From Agelaius tricolor (lineage: Eukaryota; Chordata; Aves; Passeriformes; Icteridae): a DNA stretch of 64,000 bases. Numbering within the stretch: the first letter of the stretch is position 1; each line of letters begins with the position of its first letter. The stretch is from the NCBI GenBank assembly GCA_023055355.1, contig JALJCS010000001.1:106470881-106534880 (forward strand), in the 5' to 3' direction. The translations under genes and the position numbers were made by a program. Shown in pieces: positions 41,941 through 53,874 of the stretch. A model generated the notes under the pieces. That model was not told the DNA's origin, ran no database searches, and was given only the letters and a program-made list of their open reading frames with translations.

Positions 41941-42683
41941 ATAAACAGCTAGGGAATGAGAACCTCAGAAAGGTGTCAGAGCTCCTACAGTACAGCCAGT
42001 TTTTGCTATGAGCTGAAAACACCAAGCTCAGTGAGAAAATGAACTTTCAAGGAATTACAGAAAAAGCTGAGCCAGAAGGCACAGTCATGGATCGTCAAAT
42101 TCAGCTCCTGGAGTTTCCCTGAGTACCAGAGCTAGTGAAAGAAAAGATATTGTCATGTCAGACTTACACAGAAAAGTCCCCAAAGTAATGGGAAAACAGG
42201 AATTATTGTCTTAAAAAGAAAAAGAGGCTTCAGAAGAGAAAGTCAAAAGCACTCCAAGTTAAAAAACTGTCATAAACAGACAAAATGGCAAAGGAGCAAA
42301 GTGCATTGGATATGGAGCCAGGACTGAAACTTAGATACCTGTGACTGAAGATGAGTAACAGAGAGTCAGCAAAGAAAGCCATACAGGAGAATAAGGTGCA
42401 CAGAGAAAATCTAAGAGACCTGCTGAAACAACACCAAGGGCAAAGAAAACACTGGCCTTCTTTTGAAGGTTTAAGTAGTATCAAAGAGAATCATAAGAAA
42501 AAAAATAACAAGAAAATGGAAAAATAAAAGAGGTGCGTAGTCTGAGGAGAGTGGTGAAAGAAGAGTTTTATGGCTGCAATTTGAGGAAGAACCTCCTTCA
42601 AAATCTTTCAAGGACTTCAGCAACAACTCTTCTAATTGATAATACAAGAAATTTTTGGGATTTTTTGCTTGACAGAATTTCAG

Positions 42684-42713
42684 ACAAAAAAAAGAAAGAA
42701 AAAAAGAAAAAAG
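42684..42713 (+). repeat. A/G homopurine tract
   Basis: Thirty bases of almost pure A with scattered G (CAAAAAAAAG-type), lying inside a broader purine-rich stretch. Confidence 0.85.
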
Positions 42714-45700
42714 ATAGCAAAGAGTAAGGTTCTGACAAACTCATAACAGCAAAAATATTTAAGAGGTGATGGGGGCAATGGGAGAAATGTGAGATCATCT
42801 CCTGGTAACCAAGGAGCTAATGAGATAAACCAGCAAAAACTCAGTAACAGGAGGAGACATAATGGATATGAATTTATGAGTCAAACTGAAAAATAGTTAA
42901 CTCCCTAGGATACTAACTTAAACAACTTAAATAACTGAACCTTGACAAAGAGAGCAGCAGTTCAATATATTAGATAAAGGAATTTAACATGAAATCAAAA
43001 TTCATACATGATACATTTTACAGGAATACCCAAAATCTTAAACATACTATGTTATTTCTCAAAACTCCTAAAAATGCCTCAAATTTCTCAAATCATAACA
43101 TGACAAGGGTGTCATGTTATTGTCATAAATTGTTGATAAATACAGTATGATATGCATTGTCCTAAACTGTGATTGGAAGGAAAAGACTAAAAGCAGAAGA
43201 ATGGTGAGGAGGATGGTAGATTCACTCAAGTGACCTTGCAGCTGTGATTGCCTAGGCCTGCAGATTAACAGTATGGGAAATCTCATATATTATGTTTTCT
43301 GCTGTTTATCCTGTGTTTTGAGAAGTAGAATATCTGTGTTGAGATGGCATAGGTGTTCACAGAGACTTGGAGGTATTCTCATGGACAAGCCTGAGATTGC
43401 TGTCCTGAGAGAGAGATCAAAGCTCAGAAATCATAAAAAGCACAGGAAGATCACAGCAGGGTGGTACAATAAGTGGCAGAGGGGTGCAAACAGCAGCCCC
43501 AGTGCCCATCAGAAGGGCTGAGCCTGGCAGTGCCTGTGCTGCCCCTCCTGTGTCGCTGCTGCCCAGGTGCTGCTTCAACATCCTTCAGTTAGAGAGGTAA
43601 TGAAAAAAATTAACTCTTCACATTTCAGCCTGGGTTTGTGCTTGTTCTGGCCACCTGCCTGTTTCAACACACACCCAGCCAGCAATGCAATGTTTCAGTT
43701 TATTATAAAAATTATGCTGGCAAGTGCACTCTTCAGTCACTGTCTTTGCTGATCTCATGAGGTTCTCCACAGGCTGTCTCAGAAAGGTGCTACTTGCACC
43801 CCTGAACTTGTTGCCATTAGATGCCCTTCTCACAGGGCTGTAAAATGTGTATTTTTTTCAGCTTTGTATCTGAAATAATTCTTTTGGTTGATGTGGTCCA
43901 CTACTGGTGACTGTCTGAAAAAATACAGCTGTAGTAACACTGAGGGAATGATAATTTTCAGTCCCCTAGCCTTCACCTAGATTTAAGTGAAGAGCATCCT
44001 GGAAGAGAAATGCTGGAAAAATACTCCACCTGCAAATGAGCATGGAGTCATATTTTCCGACAAAGGGTGCACAATTTTTTTCTTTCTTAATTTAAAGTAC
44101 CTTTGGTTTATTAAGAGGTAGAAATAAAACTCTGACAGTGCAAATTAGTCCAGGAAGTTCTAATATCTTTTTAGATTATATCAGAACATAGATAATTTAA
44201 AGTATGACATGAAAACAAATATTCACCAACTAATATCAAGCATGGAAGGACAGTCCCAGAAAAGCAGACTTAACAGCACCAGAGGTTCTCATTTAAAGCT
44301 GTCTTAGGAGGTAGGATCTGCCAGAGAAAACTTCCAACAGATTTCTATACTGTTAGCAATCCTTCCAAATGAGCACACTGATTTGAAAAGTACTTGGAAA
44401 CCTTTGGGACATTTTCTGATCTTTTTTAGTCACAACAGGAAGTTTCTGTAACAAAAACCCCAGAAAAGCCAGTAGGGCAAGCCATTTATCAAACTTCCTC
44501 AAGTTAAACAAGAGGAGAATTGTGCTATAAGACAAATGTTATTGTTTCAGTTGCATTTGGTAATTCAAAGTGAAGCCTACAAATGAGATATCTCATTAGT
44601 TTGAGCAGATGGATCAAAATTAAAGACTGAATCACCAATTCTTAATTTCCCAGTAGCCAGGAAGAGCTGGAAGTCTTGCAGAGGATGAATGTTGGAAAAT
44701 CAACATAAAAAGCTTCTCTCCATCTGTCAAAACACATGCCTATAGAATGCAACTACTCCTACCAACCTCAGCCTTAAAAAATGAAAATACACATATATCT
44801 AATAAAAACACATGGACATTTAACTCTAGCCAAACATCACACTACAATATGACAGTGACACATCAGCATGAATTCCATAAGAGTAAATTATTTAGTTCTG
44901 CTATGATAGAATTCTTTGAGAATGAACAGAACAATAGATAAACAGTGCTGAATTTAATTCATTAAGACATTCCAAAGACTCTGGTCAAGAATCTTAAAAG
45001 ACACAACATTGTGAAAACTTGATGGCCACAGGAAAATCTACATTAACTCAAGCAACTTTAGTGAAGGAAAGTGCTTTTCTCTGGTTCTGGTATTTCCTTC
45101 TTGCATTTCAGGATAAAACAGAACAGAAGTTTTAGGCTCTCTGGAGCATTGCTAATGAGATCTGTGTCTGTCATACGTTATTGCCTGAATAGGTATAAAA
45201 TCTCATCCGTGTCCTGAATGTCATACAGATACACAACACCTATGGAAATTTCTTCCTAAGTATTTGGGGGGAAGTGATGAAAATATCCTTTTAAGAAATA
45301 TATTTAGAAGCAACCACAGCTTTGTTAAAAACCATATGAAGTTTGCACATATATAATGTTAATAAATACAAGTTTTTCAGATAACTTAAGCAAAGAAAGG
45401 TAACAGAGCATGATGATAACAGCCTATGGTGAACGTGGACACAAGCTAGAAAATCAAAGGGCATTCTCAAAATTGTGAAAAGACACCGAAGAAAACCTTT
45501 CTAATCTAGTATTAATCATATTTGCTCACAGTATTCATTTCCACTATGGGGTAGGCATCTCAATGTAAATATATCTACATGACCTTTTTTTTTGTTTCCA
45601 CTTTTTAAACATCTGCAGTTGGTCTAATGATTAGATAGATCATTTGTCATAGCAGACTCATTAAATGGAAAACTCAAATTTTTCATCTGGTACAGTACTA

Positions 45701-47636
45701 CATATTATAATTAGACAATGAGCTGATGTGCTTGATTCTGCATGGTCAAAGCCTGTATACTGGCACTTGCATTTAATTAATCTCAGGTTATTATATTTTG
45801 TTTAATAAATATCAAGACCAATATGAATTAAAGAGTCCCAAGAGAAGTTCAGTGTAACTGGTTGCTATTTACATATTCTAAATGAGAGTTCTGCAACACA
45901 GCAGAATGAACACTTTGAAACAAAGAAAATTTACAACCATATGAATGAAATTAACCAAAGTGGTCTGAAATCAAACCAGCATTTATATAGCAAGAGAAAC
46001 CACACTTCTGCTTTGTCCAAAATTACACTTATATGGCTCTGTTGGTTTGAAATACAATTTTCAGAAACTGAGATCAGCAACAGTGTCCTTTGCTGAAACT
46101 GTAACATTAAGGAGCCTACAGTTCTCTTCACCTGTTAAAACTGCAGCTCATGCCTTAAAACAAAACAGTCATGCATTCAGCTGCTAGCACAAAAATCAAA
46201 ACTATTCTCAAGAAAAGCTACAAAAACATCTCCTACTAGAATTGAACAACTTACTGTATTTGAATCTTTTCAAATAACATCATATATGTTTGCAGTCACT
46301 TTTTTCCTCAGTGCGAAGAAAAGAGAGGGGAAGAAAGGTGCAGTAAATATGCCAAAATGGCATACAGACTCCCTGCTGGGAATCCAAGATACATTACTTA
46401 GATACTACTGATTTAAAGACTCTGCCACTTGCACTTCAGCAAGTGAAAATAAACAAAATCAAAACAAGAAATGAAAGATAAGAAACTAAATGCACTTCAG
46501 TGTTAGGAATTTGGTAATGTTTTTGCATAATCGACAAGGAGGAGAACCCGACCAAAAGTTCCCTTGGTGCTGCTAAAAAATTTAATTAACAGTCTTCACT
46601 CAGGAAAATAACAATATTTCCATAAGTAATCTTCATGAAAGTTTTCTGAATGTAACAACAATAACTGATATCAACAAGAGGAGATAAGTGGAAGAATGGA
46701 GTTAAAGCAAGGCAGTGGGGCAGGAGGACTAGAAGGCTGTTGCTGAAGTATTTTTTCCCTTCCCAAGTCATAAACCAACTGTTCATCTTTCAAAAAACAC
46801 AAGGAATTTTTTTGTGAAAACCAAAAAAATGTGCACTTCTTACTGCAACTGTACAGGATAGACTTTCCCTCTTTTATATAAATGTTATTTACTGAAAAGA
46901 CCCTTCAAGCATCATAGAGCACTAGCATTTGTTCTTGCTTTGAAGAGCTGCCATACCTGCTTTATGTGCGAAGTTCTAACAAAAAAGAGACATTGTGTGG
47001 GAGTAATTTAGGACCACAATCATACCAGAATGAGAAACTATTCAGGCAAATGAGTTAGGCCCATATTCTTAGTTGAGGGGAATGTCAGACTTGAAAATTC
47101 ACTGCAGAAACCTCTATTGTGAGGAAAAATGAAGGATTACTTCCTTTAAAAAGAAAACAAAACACAAACCCCAGGATATTTCAAATGACTTATGCTGAGC
47201 CCTTACACACCATGTCTTGAACACTGAGTAATTCTCATCCCTCATCTCTAACACAAAAGACAAGAATTTGAAAGATATAGGAAAGGCTAAGAAGAATTAT
47301 TAAGTGCTCCATTTTTGATTTTCTTAATCTTTAAGTGTACCCGTTGTAAGGTCTCTAAAGTACTGACCTAAATTGCCTTGTAATTTTACAAAAAGAGACA
47401 TAAATACACATTAATTACTTTACAGATATATAAAGAACTGGGAATTTTGACCTCTGTTAGAAGCTAACACTATTTAGTCAGTTTACATTTTCTTGCATGC
47501 TGTTTCTATGAAGTGTTTGTAGGATTAGAGGCTACCTCTGAAGTGACATATAAAAGAATAATTCTCAATACATCCCTGTGATGATTTAAATTTTTTATGT
47601 ATGTTCTGAATGGAAAGTAAACTAAAAAATAGATAC

Positions 47637-47708
47637 CTGGTGTCCAGCCATTATTTGCTTCAGTACACTTTCATAACATACTTCATCCATATGATTCAGC
47701 TGCTGCAC
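47637..47708 (-). CDS. ASCC3: ASCC3 micro-exon of 24 codons in RecA2
   Basis: A 72-bp internal exon too short to show as an open frame of its own, found by continuing the protein. It encodes 24 residues reading VQQLNHMDEV followed by CYESVLKQIMAGHQ. It is flanked by a strong acceptor (TTTCTTTTTCAG) and the donor CAG|GTATCT. It is phase 0 at both ends, so it joins GIKTTNK of the preceding exon to VMVFVHAR of the next without a frame change. Vertebrate ASCC3 has the matching segment with the MDEVCYE core (about human residues 694-717). It forms the helix before motif IV in RecA2. The first codon is Val (GTG) where I recall Met in human, a conservative difference. In-frame skipping would remove this helix without a frameshift. 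Confidence 0.95.
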
Positions 47709-49825
47709 CTGAAAAAGAAACATCACATCCATATTAAAATAATTTCTATCTTTATGGATTATCTACTATGCATCAAGCAATTTAGAGTGATCCATGAAAA
47801 ATAAACTTGATTATGCAATAAAATTTACAGTATATCAATTCCCATTCCAACAATAGCATTTTAGTTTTAAACTCAGAAATAAAATATGAAAATAAATACA
47901 TAAAGTATGAGTAAGGGCAGTTAAGACAAAATTTATTATGTGACTTTGCTGGTGTTTTTAAATGACCAAAGAGAAGTAACCCAGTTCTTTAATTTATCTG
48001 TTTCATATTAGGCAATCTTACTCCTACAAGATTTTGAGGAAATATCAATTTAATATATCTTATCTAGAATTAAGGGTTTCTATTTGGCATATAAAAATAG
48101 TTTTTACATTGCATGCATATATATTTTTTTATCTCCAGAAAATTAACGATAGTTTTTTTGCCATATGAGATTTCTTCATAGTTGGGTCATGCACAGAGAA
48201 CATTGTAAGTACCATGTAGAGAGTTTCCAATTATAGATAAATAAAATGTTTAAGGAATATTCCAGTTGAAATAAAGAATATTGTTCAACCTAAAGATTTT
48301 TTTCTATTTCTTTAATGTATTACAATATAAATAGCATATATCTACTTGAATGCACCTCAGTATTAACATTGCAACAAATCAAAATAAATAAATAAAGTCC
48401 AATATCATAGCAATAATTCCATTCTTCATTTGTGCTTTTGTGTCTTACAACCAAATTGTTTTGGCACAAAGAAATGTTCTACATAAGCAAAGCAGGTACA
48501 TATTTCAAAATGGAAATTTAATACTTGGACTTAATACTAGAATAGATGAAAGTTCAAAAACAAAGCTTTAAAACAGCTTTATAGGTAAGAGAACATTTGT
48601 CTTCCAAACTGTACAAATATAGTAATAAAAAAATGAGAAAATATGGGCACGTGTGCTAAAGACAAGTACTCAGTCTAATTATTCTTAAATTGAGAAGTCA
48701 GCATTTTACCAAAAATTTTTTTTCAAATAATAGCAAGTGAAAATCATTAAGGAGAAACTGACAAGAGCAGTGCATGAAGACACATGAACATATATACATA
48801 CATACACATACCATAAAATTAACTTTACCTATTCTTTACATTTATACCTAAAGACAAAAACATAAGCATACCTAGAGAAAGAAGACTGATATTAAAGAAA
48901 AATATCTGACATTAACATCTGACATCAGACCTTGATTGAACAAGTCAAACCTTAGTCTTGGTGCCATATGCTCCAAGAATTTCAACATAGAGAGTTTTAA
49001 GAGCTTTTCTGGATAACTTCTATGCATAATAAATACATCATGCCATCCTTGCCTTTCAAAGCTTGCCTACAGTTTGCACGTGGCTCTGTAAATTGATAAT
49101 CGGTTCCAAAATTTTGGGGGAGTTTTTTTTGGATGCAGGATTTCAGCAAACTGTGGCAAAGCCTTTACCTAAAGTAAGTAAAAGTGAGTCTTCTATCTCC
49201 TGCAACTCATTAGTGCCTATGGACACAGCACTGACTGCACTTGCTGATGGTCTGCAATAAAAGCTTTTGATCGTGGACTTTCTTCCATTGCTTTCCTCCT
49301 CTCATCAAGACCACAAGGATGTTGATATTGGCAATAATTAGGCAGCTTTAGTATTAGTATTATCCTGAATACAATCCTTTTTCAAAGAGGCTTAATACTT
49401 CTATTGTCTGCTTGCTGTAAAGTATTATCTTGATTGTAAAATATATTTTGCTATGTGAAATTGTAATGACAATCTTCTGAAAAATAAAAGAATATCTCCT
49501 GACTGTAGTATTATCAAAACAGGTATTTACATTTCAGAATAAGTATTACCTCCTAATATTTCCTCATCTCCTTATGCTTCTTTGGAAAATTACTGTTTTT
49601 AAATAATTTCAAATTTTAGGAGATTTATTTATATCTTTGATTTTTTGAATCCTAAATGCATTCTAAAGTGAGTTGGAAGAAAGGGAGTATTTTCTCTTTT
49701 CTTACTATATAGAGAAGATAAACTAAATATTAGAGTCAAGTAGCAGTGAAAGATGAATTGAAAGTAACAGCAAGTAAGACTGAAGGTATTAAAAGCAATT
49801 AATGAAGACTAAAATATGCAAATAA

Positions 49826-49847
49826 TAGTTTACCATATGGTAAACTA
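49826..49847. repeat. 22-bp perfect palindrome
   Basis: TAGTTTACCAT followed by ATGGTAAACTA is self-complementary over all 22 bases with no loop, centred on an NdeI-like CATATG. A chance occurrence is roughly 1 to 2 in 100 for 64 kb of random sequence. Function unknown. Confidence 0.9.
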
Positions 49848-50137
49848 GTCTTATGCATATAGATTTGGAACATATCCCCACAGTTGTAAAATAAATTCCT
49901 CTCCTGCACTGCAGATGGAATGACTACTGAAATAACCTAGTAAGAAAGGCAATATCCATTTTTACAAAAAGTAAATAAAATGCTATGATTGATTAAGCCA
50001 CGAAATTAACTTCTGATTGAAAATGTCTTGATTTCTATTAATTTAAATCACATGTGAACAATATTTTTTGAAAAGTTTAACTACATAAACTTTAATTATA
50101 AGATTATGAGATGCATGGGAAATCTATGTAAAGTGTT

Positions 50138-50178
50138 TGTATAAATTCCTGTATTTAAAGAATACAGGGATTTACACA
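50138..50178. repeat. 18-bp-arm hairpin with 5-nt loop
   Basis: Left arm TGTATAAATTCCTGTATT (50138-50155), loop TAAAG, right arm AATACAGGGATTTACACA (50161-50178). Sixteen of 18 positions pair, and one of the two mismatches is a G-T wobble. It is shorter than a typical microRNA precursor. Confidence 0.8.
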
Positions 50179-50817
50179 TCAAGTGTCACTGTACTAATGA
50201 TTTTTAATAAGAATATTATACCTGACTATTTGTCTTAATGCTTCCCAAAATGAGCAATAGCACAAAGAGTAAAGAAGCTTATTTAGGGGTTACTTTAAAT
50301 ACAGTTTCTATCAAATATGTACATGTGATAATTAATGGCTTAGCATGCTAAGGTTTTCATCAGTAACTTTAGTATTAATGCATGTGTATATATATGTATA
50401 TATCCCGATTAAAAAATTTAGTATTTTTCTTATAGCATTTCTCATGCATCCTTACAGCCAAAGAAGATGCACCACATGGAAACCTGCAATGCAAGAGGCA
50501 GAATAATCAGCTGCTAATATGACTCTGCAGTTGAAGGTGATGATTTCTTCACCAAGCAAAATTTAGCAGAAGAGGCAATGCAAAGTTAAATAACTTTGTA
50601 TCCAGCTGCAACAAGGCCTGCTTACAAGTATGGTAAACTGAAGAAAGAAGATTCTTAAAGCACCTCTCAATTATGTATATCTTTACACCAAAGAAAATAT
50701 GCTTCAAAAAACACCTGTAGTATAATAAACAAGTACCCCATGCACATACATACATGAAGCATGGTCAAAAAGAGACCACAAACAGCAACCCTTTCTCAGG
50801 CATTCACAATTCTTTAC

Positions 50818-50994
50818 CTTGTTGGTTGTCTTGATCCCTATAAAGGTTTGTCCCAGAGGTACGGGTCGGAAACGGCCATCAAAGTAGAATAATCCAATGT
50901 AGGGATTGACGTGTAGAAATGTAGCAACATCAAGATAATTGGGTAATGTGGCTGAAAGGCCCAAAATCCTAATCATGCTTTGTGTAGATTCAAC
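50818..50994 (-). CDS. ASCC3: ASCC3 exon: motif III (SAT) and RecA1-RecA2 linker
   Basis: Internal exon of 177 bp encoding 59 residues, phase 0 at both ends. It begins [10 protein letters not shown] and ends GIKTTNK. Motif III is the SAT of [16 protein letters not shown] (exon residues 14-16), which couples ATP hydrolysis to unwinding. The stretch [14 protein letters not shown] near residues 38-51 is the conserved strand entering RecA2 in Brr2-like helicases. The acceptor is TTTTTAATAG before GTTGAATC, with a modest pyrimidine tract. The donor is AAG|GTAAAG. It corresponds to about human residues 635-693. The open frame continues past the donor into the intron (to about 50704), but that tail has no ASCC3 similarity and is read-through. 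The ATG at exon position 7 is internal. Confidence 0.97.
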
Positions 50995-52499
50995 CTATTA
51001 AAAAATCATAAAAACTGTAAATTTTCTAAGTGTTGTAAGCCAAGGAATCAAGCAGAGAGTTTTAAAACATCCCTTATAAAACATTAATGTGAAAGAAACA
51101 GATAACACTTGCTACAAAAGGTGAACAATACATGTGAGTTGGTGATTATCCTGTATTGAAGAAACCAGTGCATTCTGCAATTCCATCAAATCTTGCTTAT
51201 TCATCTTTCTATTTTATTGTACTTTTGCCCTCCAAAAGGTGAGCTAGTCCTTAACTGACATGGAGGAACAATAGCAGAAAACTGGCTTTGTTAAGAAGTC
51301 CAATTTATAAGCAAAACTGTGACACTGATTTGGTCTTTTCTTCCTTACTCCACATCAGACCACTGTTCTGGAAAGAAAAAGGAATTTAATTTGTGCCACT
51401 CCTCCATCTTAGGTTTTTGTTTCCACTATTCTCTTAGACAATGTATTCTAGTTCTCTGTAACTGGCATTTTATTCTAATTTCTTCTTTTTAAAAATCTTT
51501 AATTCCTCAAATGTTTGGTTTACATGCCTTCTCATTTAATAAGGGACAGAAATGGTGCTTTACAACTAAATGTTCTGTTCTATACTAGAGCCTGCATATT
51601 ATATGTATTTTCAGGTAATTTTCAGAAAGAATGAAAGCACACAGAAGACCTGAATGAAAAAAGTACACAAAAATTTTCCCATTTCCTTCTGGAACATTAG
51701 GAGCTGCGTAGGCTGGCTCACAACTAGCATAATTATTTAAAACCAGAGTTCACAGTAATTTTATTATAAAGCCTTTTTAGACACTGTAACTGAAGCCACA
51801 TATAACATTCTCAACTAGCCTCAAATGGGTGAATGTCTCAAGATGAGTAAGGCTGGTAAATTCCACCTGGCTAAATCCTATTCAAAAAATATGAGGTTTT
51901 ACTTAGATTTTGATTTACTCATCTGTTTTGAGTTCAAGTGAAAGTAATGTAATTAAAACAATTAATTTAAAAGTTTTCAAAATAGATGATTAAAAAGTAA
52001 ATGGAGAGCATTCTCAAGGAAGACAAAATAATACCACACCATAACTCAGACCTGAAGAATAGGAAGCACACCAAAATATTAAACTAAATCTTAAAATGAA
52101 CCACGGACCCAAACACCACAGACAATGAGCAGACCAAGTAAACCACTACATTGCCTGGTAACAGACATGTTCTATGGCAAAATTCTGGACACTAAAACTG
52201 TGGCTGCAAACAAGTTAATGACACAGAAAAGCTGCAGACTCATTTTGCACTTGCACATGAGCAGTTTTCCAAAGCAAAGCTCCAGGTACAATAAAATATG
52301 ATATGTAAATGCAAGCTAGGAAAAATGAGATTTCATTTTCTGAAGTCTTCCATCTACAGGGAACAAAAGCAGTGTTTAAGAGCACAAAGAAGTTTTCTCA
52401 CTTCTTATACAACTTTTTTTGGCTGGATTATGTGATGACCTAAGGGCTACAGCCATCATCAAGCACATAGTTCTGAGGTGTTTGAGGTTTGGGGTTTTT

Positions 52500-52815
52500 T
52501 TGAGAGGTAGTGGAGGTGTGCAGGGTGGGTTGTTTCCTCCTTTGTCTGTTTGGGTTTTTCTGGTTTTGGCATGGTCCCATGAGTGCCACATCCTTCTGCA
52601 CTGACCTTAGTGTCTGCAGTGCTGTTTCCCATGTTTTTTCCCTCCCATTTGCTACGCTGTTTTTACCCTTTCTTAGCCATGCTTCACCAGAGGTGCCACC
52701 ACCTCTGGCTGGTCGGAGCCCCCTGTAAGTGGCCACATCTGGCTCGTTGAGCCACAGCCATCCCTCCCCACAGCCACACTGCAGCCAACACCTGGGCATC
52801 TGTGGGGCAAAGCTC
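52500..52815 (-). mobile_element. ERVL-type LTR/leader fragment, degraded
   Basis: On the minus strand this GC-rich patch reads CTTTGCCCCACAGATGCCC, then GGTGGTGGCACCTCTGGTGA, GAAAGGGTAAAAACAGCG, GGAAACAGCACTGCAGACAC and AAGGTCAGTGCAGAAGGATG. That order of blocks is typical of an avian ERVL-type repeat I recognise from memory. Similarity fades below about 52560, where a CAAACAGACAAAGGAGGAAA stretch is unidentified. A minus-strand 126-aa open frame across it has no retroviral domain and is probably incidental. No gag, pol or env remnants flank it. The exact family and boundaries need an alignment to a repeat library. Confidence 0.48.
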
Positions 52816-53404
52816 TTCATTTACTCAGTGCTTATACACTCTATTTTTAAGCTTGGATCTGTAAGCACAATTACCACTTGCTGATATATGTACCCTGTAG
52901 ATTGTTCACAATTGCCTAATAAGTACAGCAATCTTAAAGTGTAACTGAGCTCCCATCTGGAAAACATTACTTGATTTTGCTAAATTCAATAACAATATTT
53001 TTTTTTCAAATCTCCTAAGAGCCTGAAAGCACTAGTTTGAAAGTATGCTGGCTTCCATCTGAAGGCAAGAAAGCATTTCAAGTATTTAAAGTATTTAAAC
53101 AATTAACAAGAACATTGCTTAATTACCATGGACATATGTATTTTTACAGCAATTAAATGTGTTTTTTCAAAGATTTCTTTTAAAATAAAAACAGTGCCTA
53201 GAGAACAGTTACAATTTCCTGAGAGCTGCCACTTTCAAAACCAAAGTAAAACAAAGAAGCCACTTAATGTCGCTGACCTGGCAGGTGGCCCTGGAGCTAA
53301 GGATCTTTCTGAGAACCCCAAATTAACATTCCAATGACAACTGAAGCTGACAGTTAACACAAGCAAGTAATTAAGATTACTAATATATTTAGAGCACATT
53401 TTTT

Positions 53405-53800
53405 AAACTTCTTCCACTAGAACAGGTTGTTCAGAGTCCCAGCACTACAAGAGATAGGACATCCACATCTCTGGGAAACTTATTCCAATGCCTCACTCCC
53501 TTCACAATCAAGAACATCTTCCTAATATCTAAAAACCCACACTTAGTTTAAAGCCATTCCCCCTTGTCTTATCACTACTTGCCCTTGTAAAAAGTCCCTC
53601 TTCAGCTTTCTTTTAAGTGCCCTTCAGGTAGTGAAAGGTAGTAAGATGACTTAGGTGCCTTTGTTTATTGAGGCTGAACACTCCCAGTTCTCACAGCCTT
53701 TTCCCAAGGGGAAGGTACTCCATCCCTCTAATCATCTTAATAAGACTCTAAATCATTCCACCAATTCCCTTAAGATCTTTTGAGGCCATGAAAACAACAA
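53405..53800 (-). mobile_element. CR1 LINE 3' fragment, older (CR1-Y-like)
   Basis: The plus strand contains the well-known CR1 complement boxes in order: CTCTGGGAAACTTATTCCAA (about 53471), TTTAAAGCCATTCCCCCTTG (about 53549), CTTATCACTACTTGCCCTTG (about 53568), GAGGCTGAACACTCCCAGTT (about 53671) and CCATCCCTCTAATCATCTT (about 53721). These are the reverse complement of the 3' part of CR1, so the element is minus-strand. Many point differences and lost CpGs suggest an old copy. It is non-coding here. Subfamily naming is by memory only. Confidence 0.85.
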
Positions 53801-53845
53801 AAATCTTTATTTTTTTACAATCTACTTTCGTATTTGCTCAACAAA

Positions 53846-53874
53846 CATATATATAATTTATATAAATATATAAA
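53846..53874. repeat. AT-only low-complexity run
   Basis: Runs as ATATATATAATTTATATAAA and similar, directly after the CR1 fragment at 53.4-53.8 kb. Low-complexity sequence, not a TATA promoter call. Confidence 0.75.

Larger units (their letters stand above)
31662..47636 (-). other. ASCC3: ASCC3 intron (16.0 kb)
   Basis: Bounded by CAG|GTATCT at 47637/47636 and GTCTAAAG at 31662. It contains two CR1 fragments (35.47-35.76 and 35.94-37.13 kb), two small tandem duplications (39.17 and 41.89 kb), a TTCT microsatellite (32.29 kb) and a purine-rich stretch (42.18-42.80 kb). A GC-richer patch at about 43.3-43.85 kb has no recognised identity. The remainder, 37.2-39.1 and 43.9-47.6 kb, shows nothing I can support. 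Confidence 0.9.
47709..50817 (-). other. ASCC3: ASCC3 intron (3.1 kb)
   Basis: Bounded by AAG|GTAAAG at 50818/50817 and TTTTTCAG at 47709. Very AT-rich. It contains a 22-bp perfect palindrome (49826-49847), an 18-bp-arm hairpin (50138-50178) and short TA/TACA runs near 48.79 and 50.39 kb. No transposon is recognised. Confidence 0.92.

Noticed and set aside
50704..50817. Extension of the SAT-motif exon past its donor
   Set aside because: ASCC3 similarity stops exactly at AAG|GTAAAG and resumes at 47708, so this is intron read-through.
52440..52820. 126-codon minus-strand open frame, longest in the window
   Set aside because: Sits on an ERVL-like fragment that is normally non-coding; no gag/pol/env similarity and no splice context.
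53846..53874. TATA-like run as a promoter
   Set aside because: Simple AT low complexity next to a CR1 fragment with no initiator, CpG island or gene downstream.
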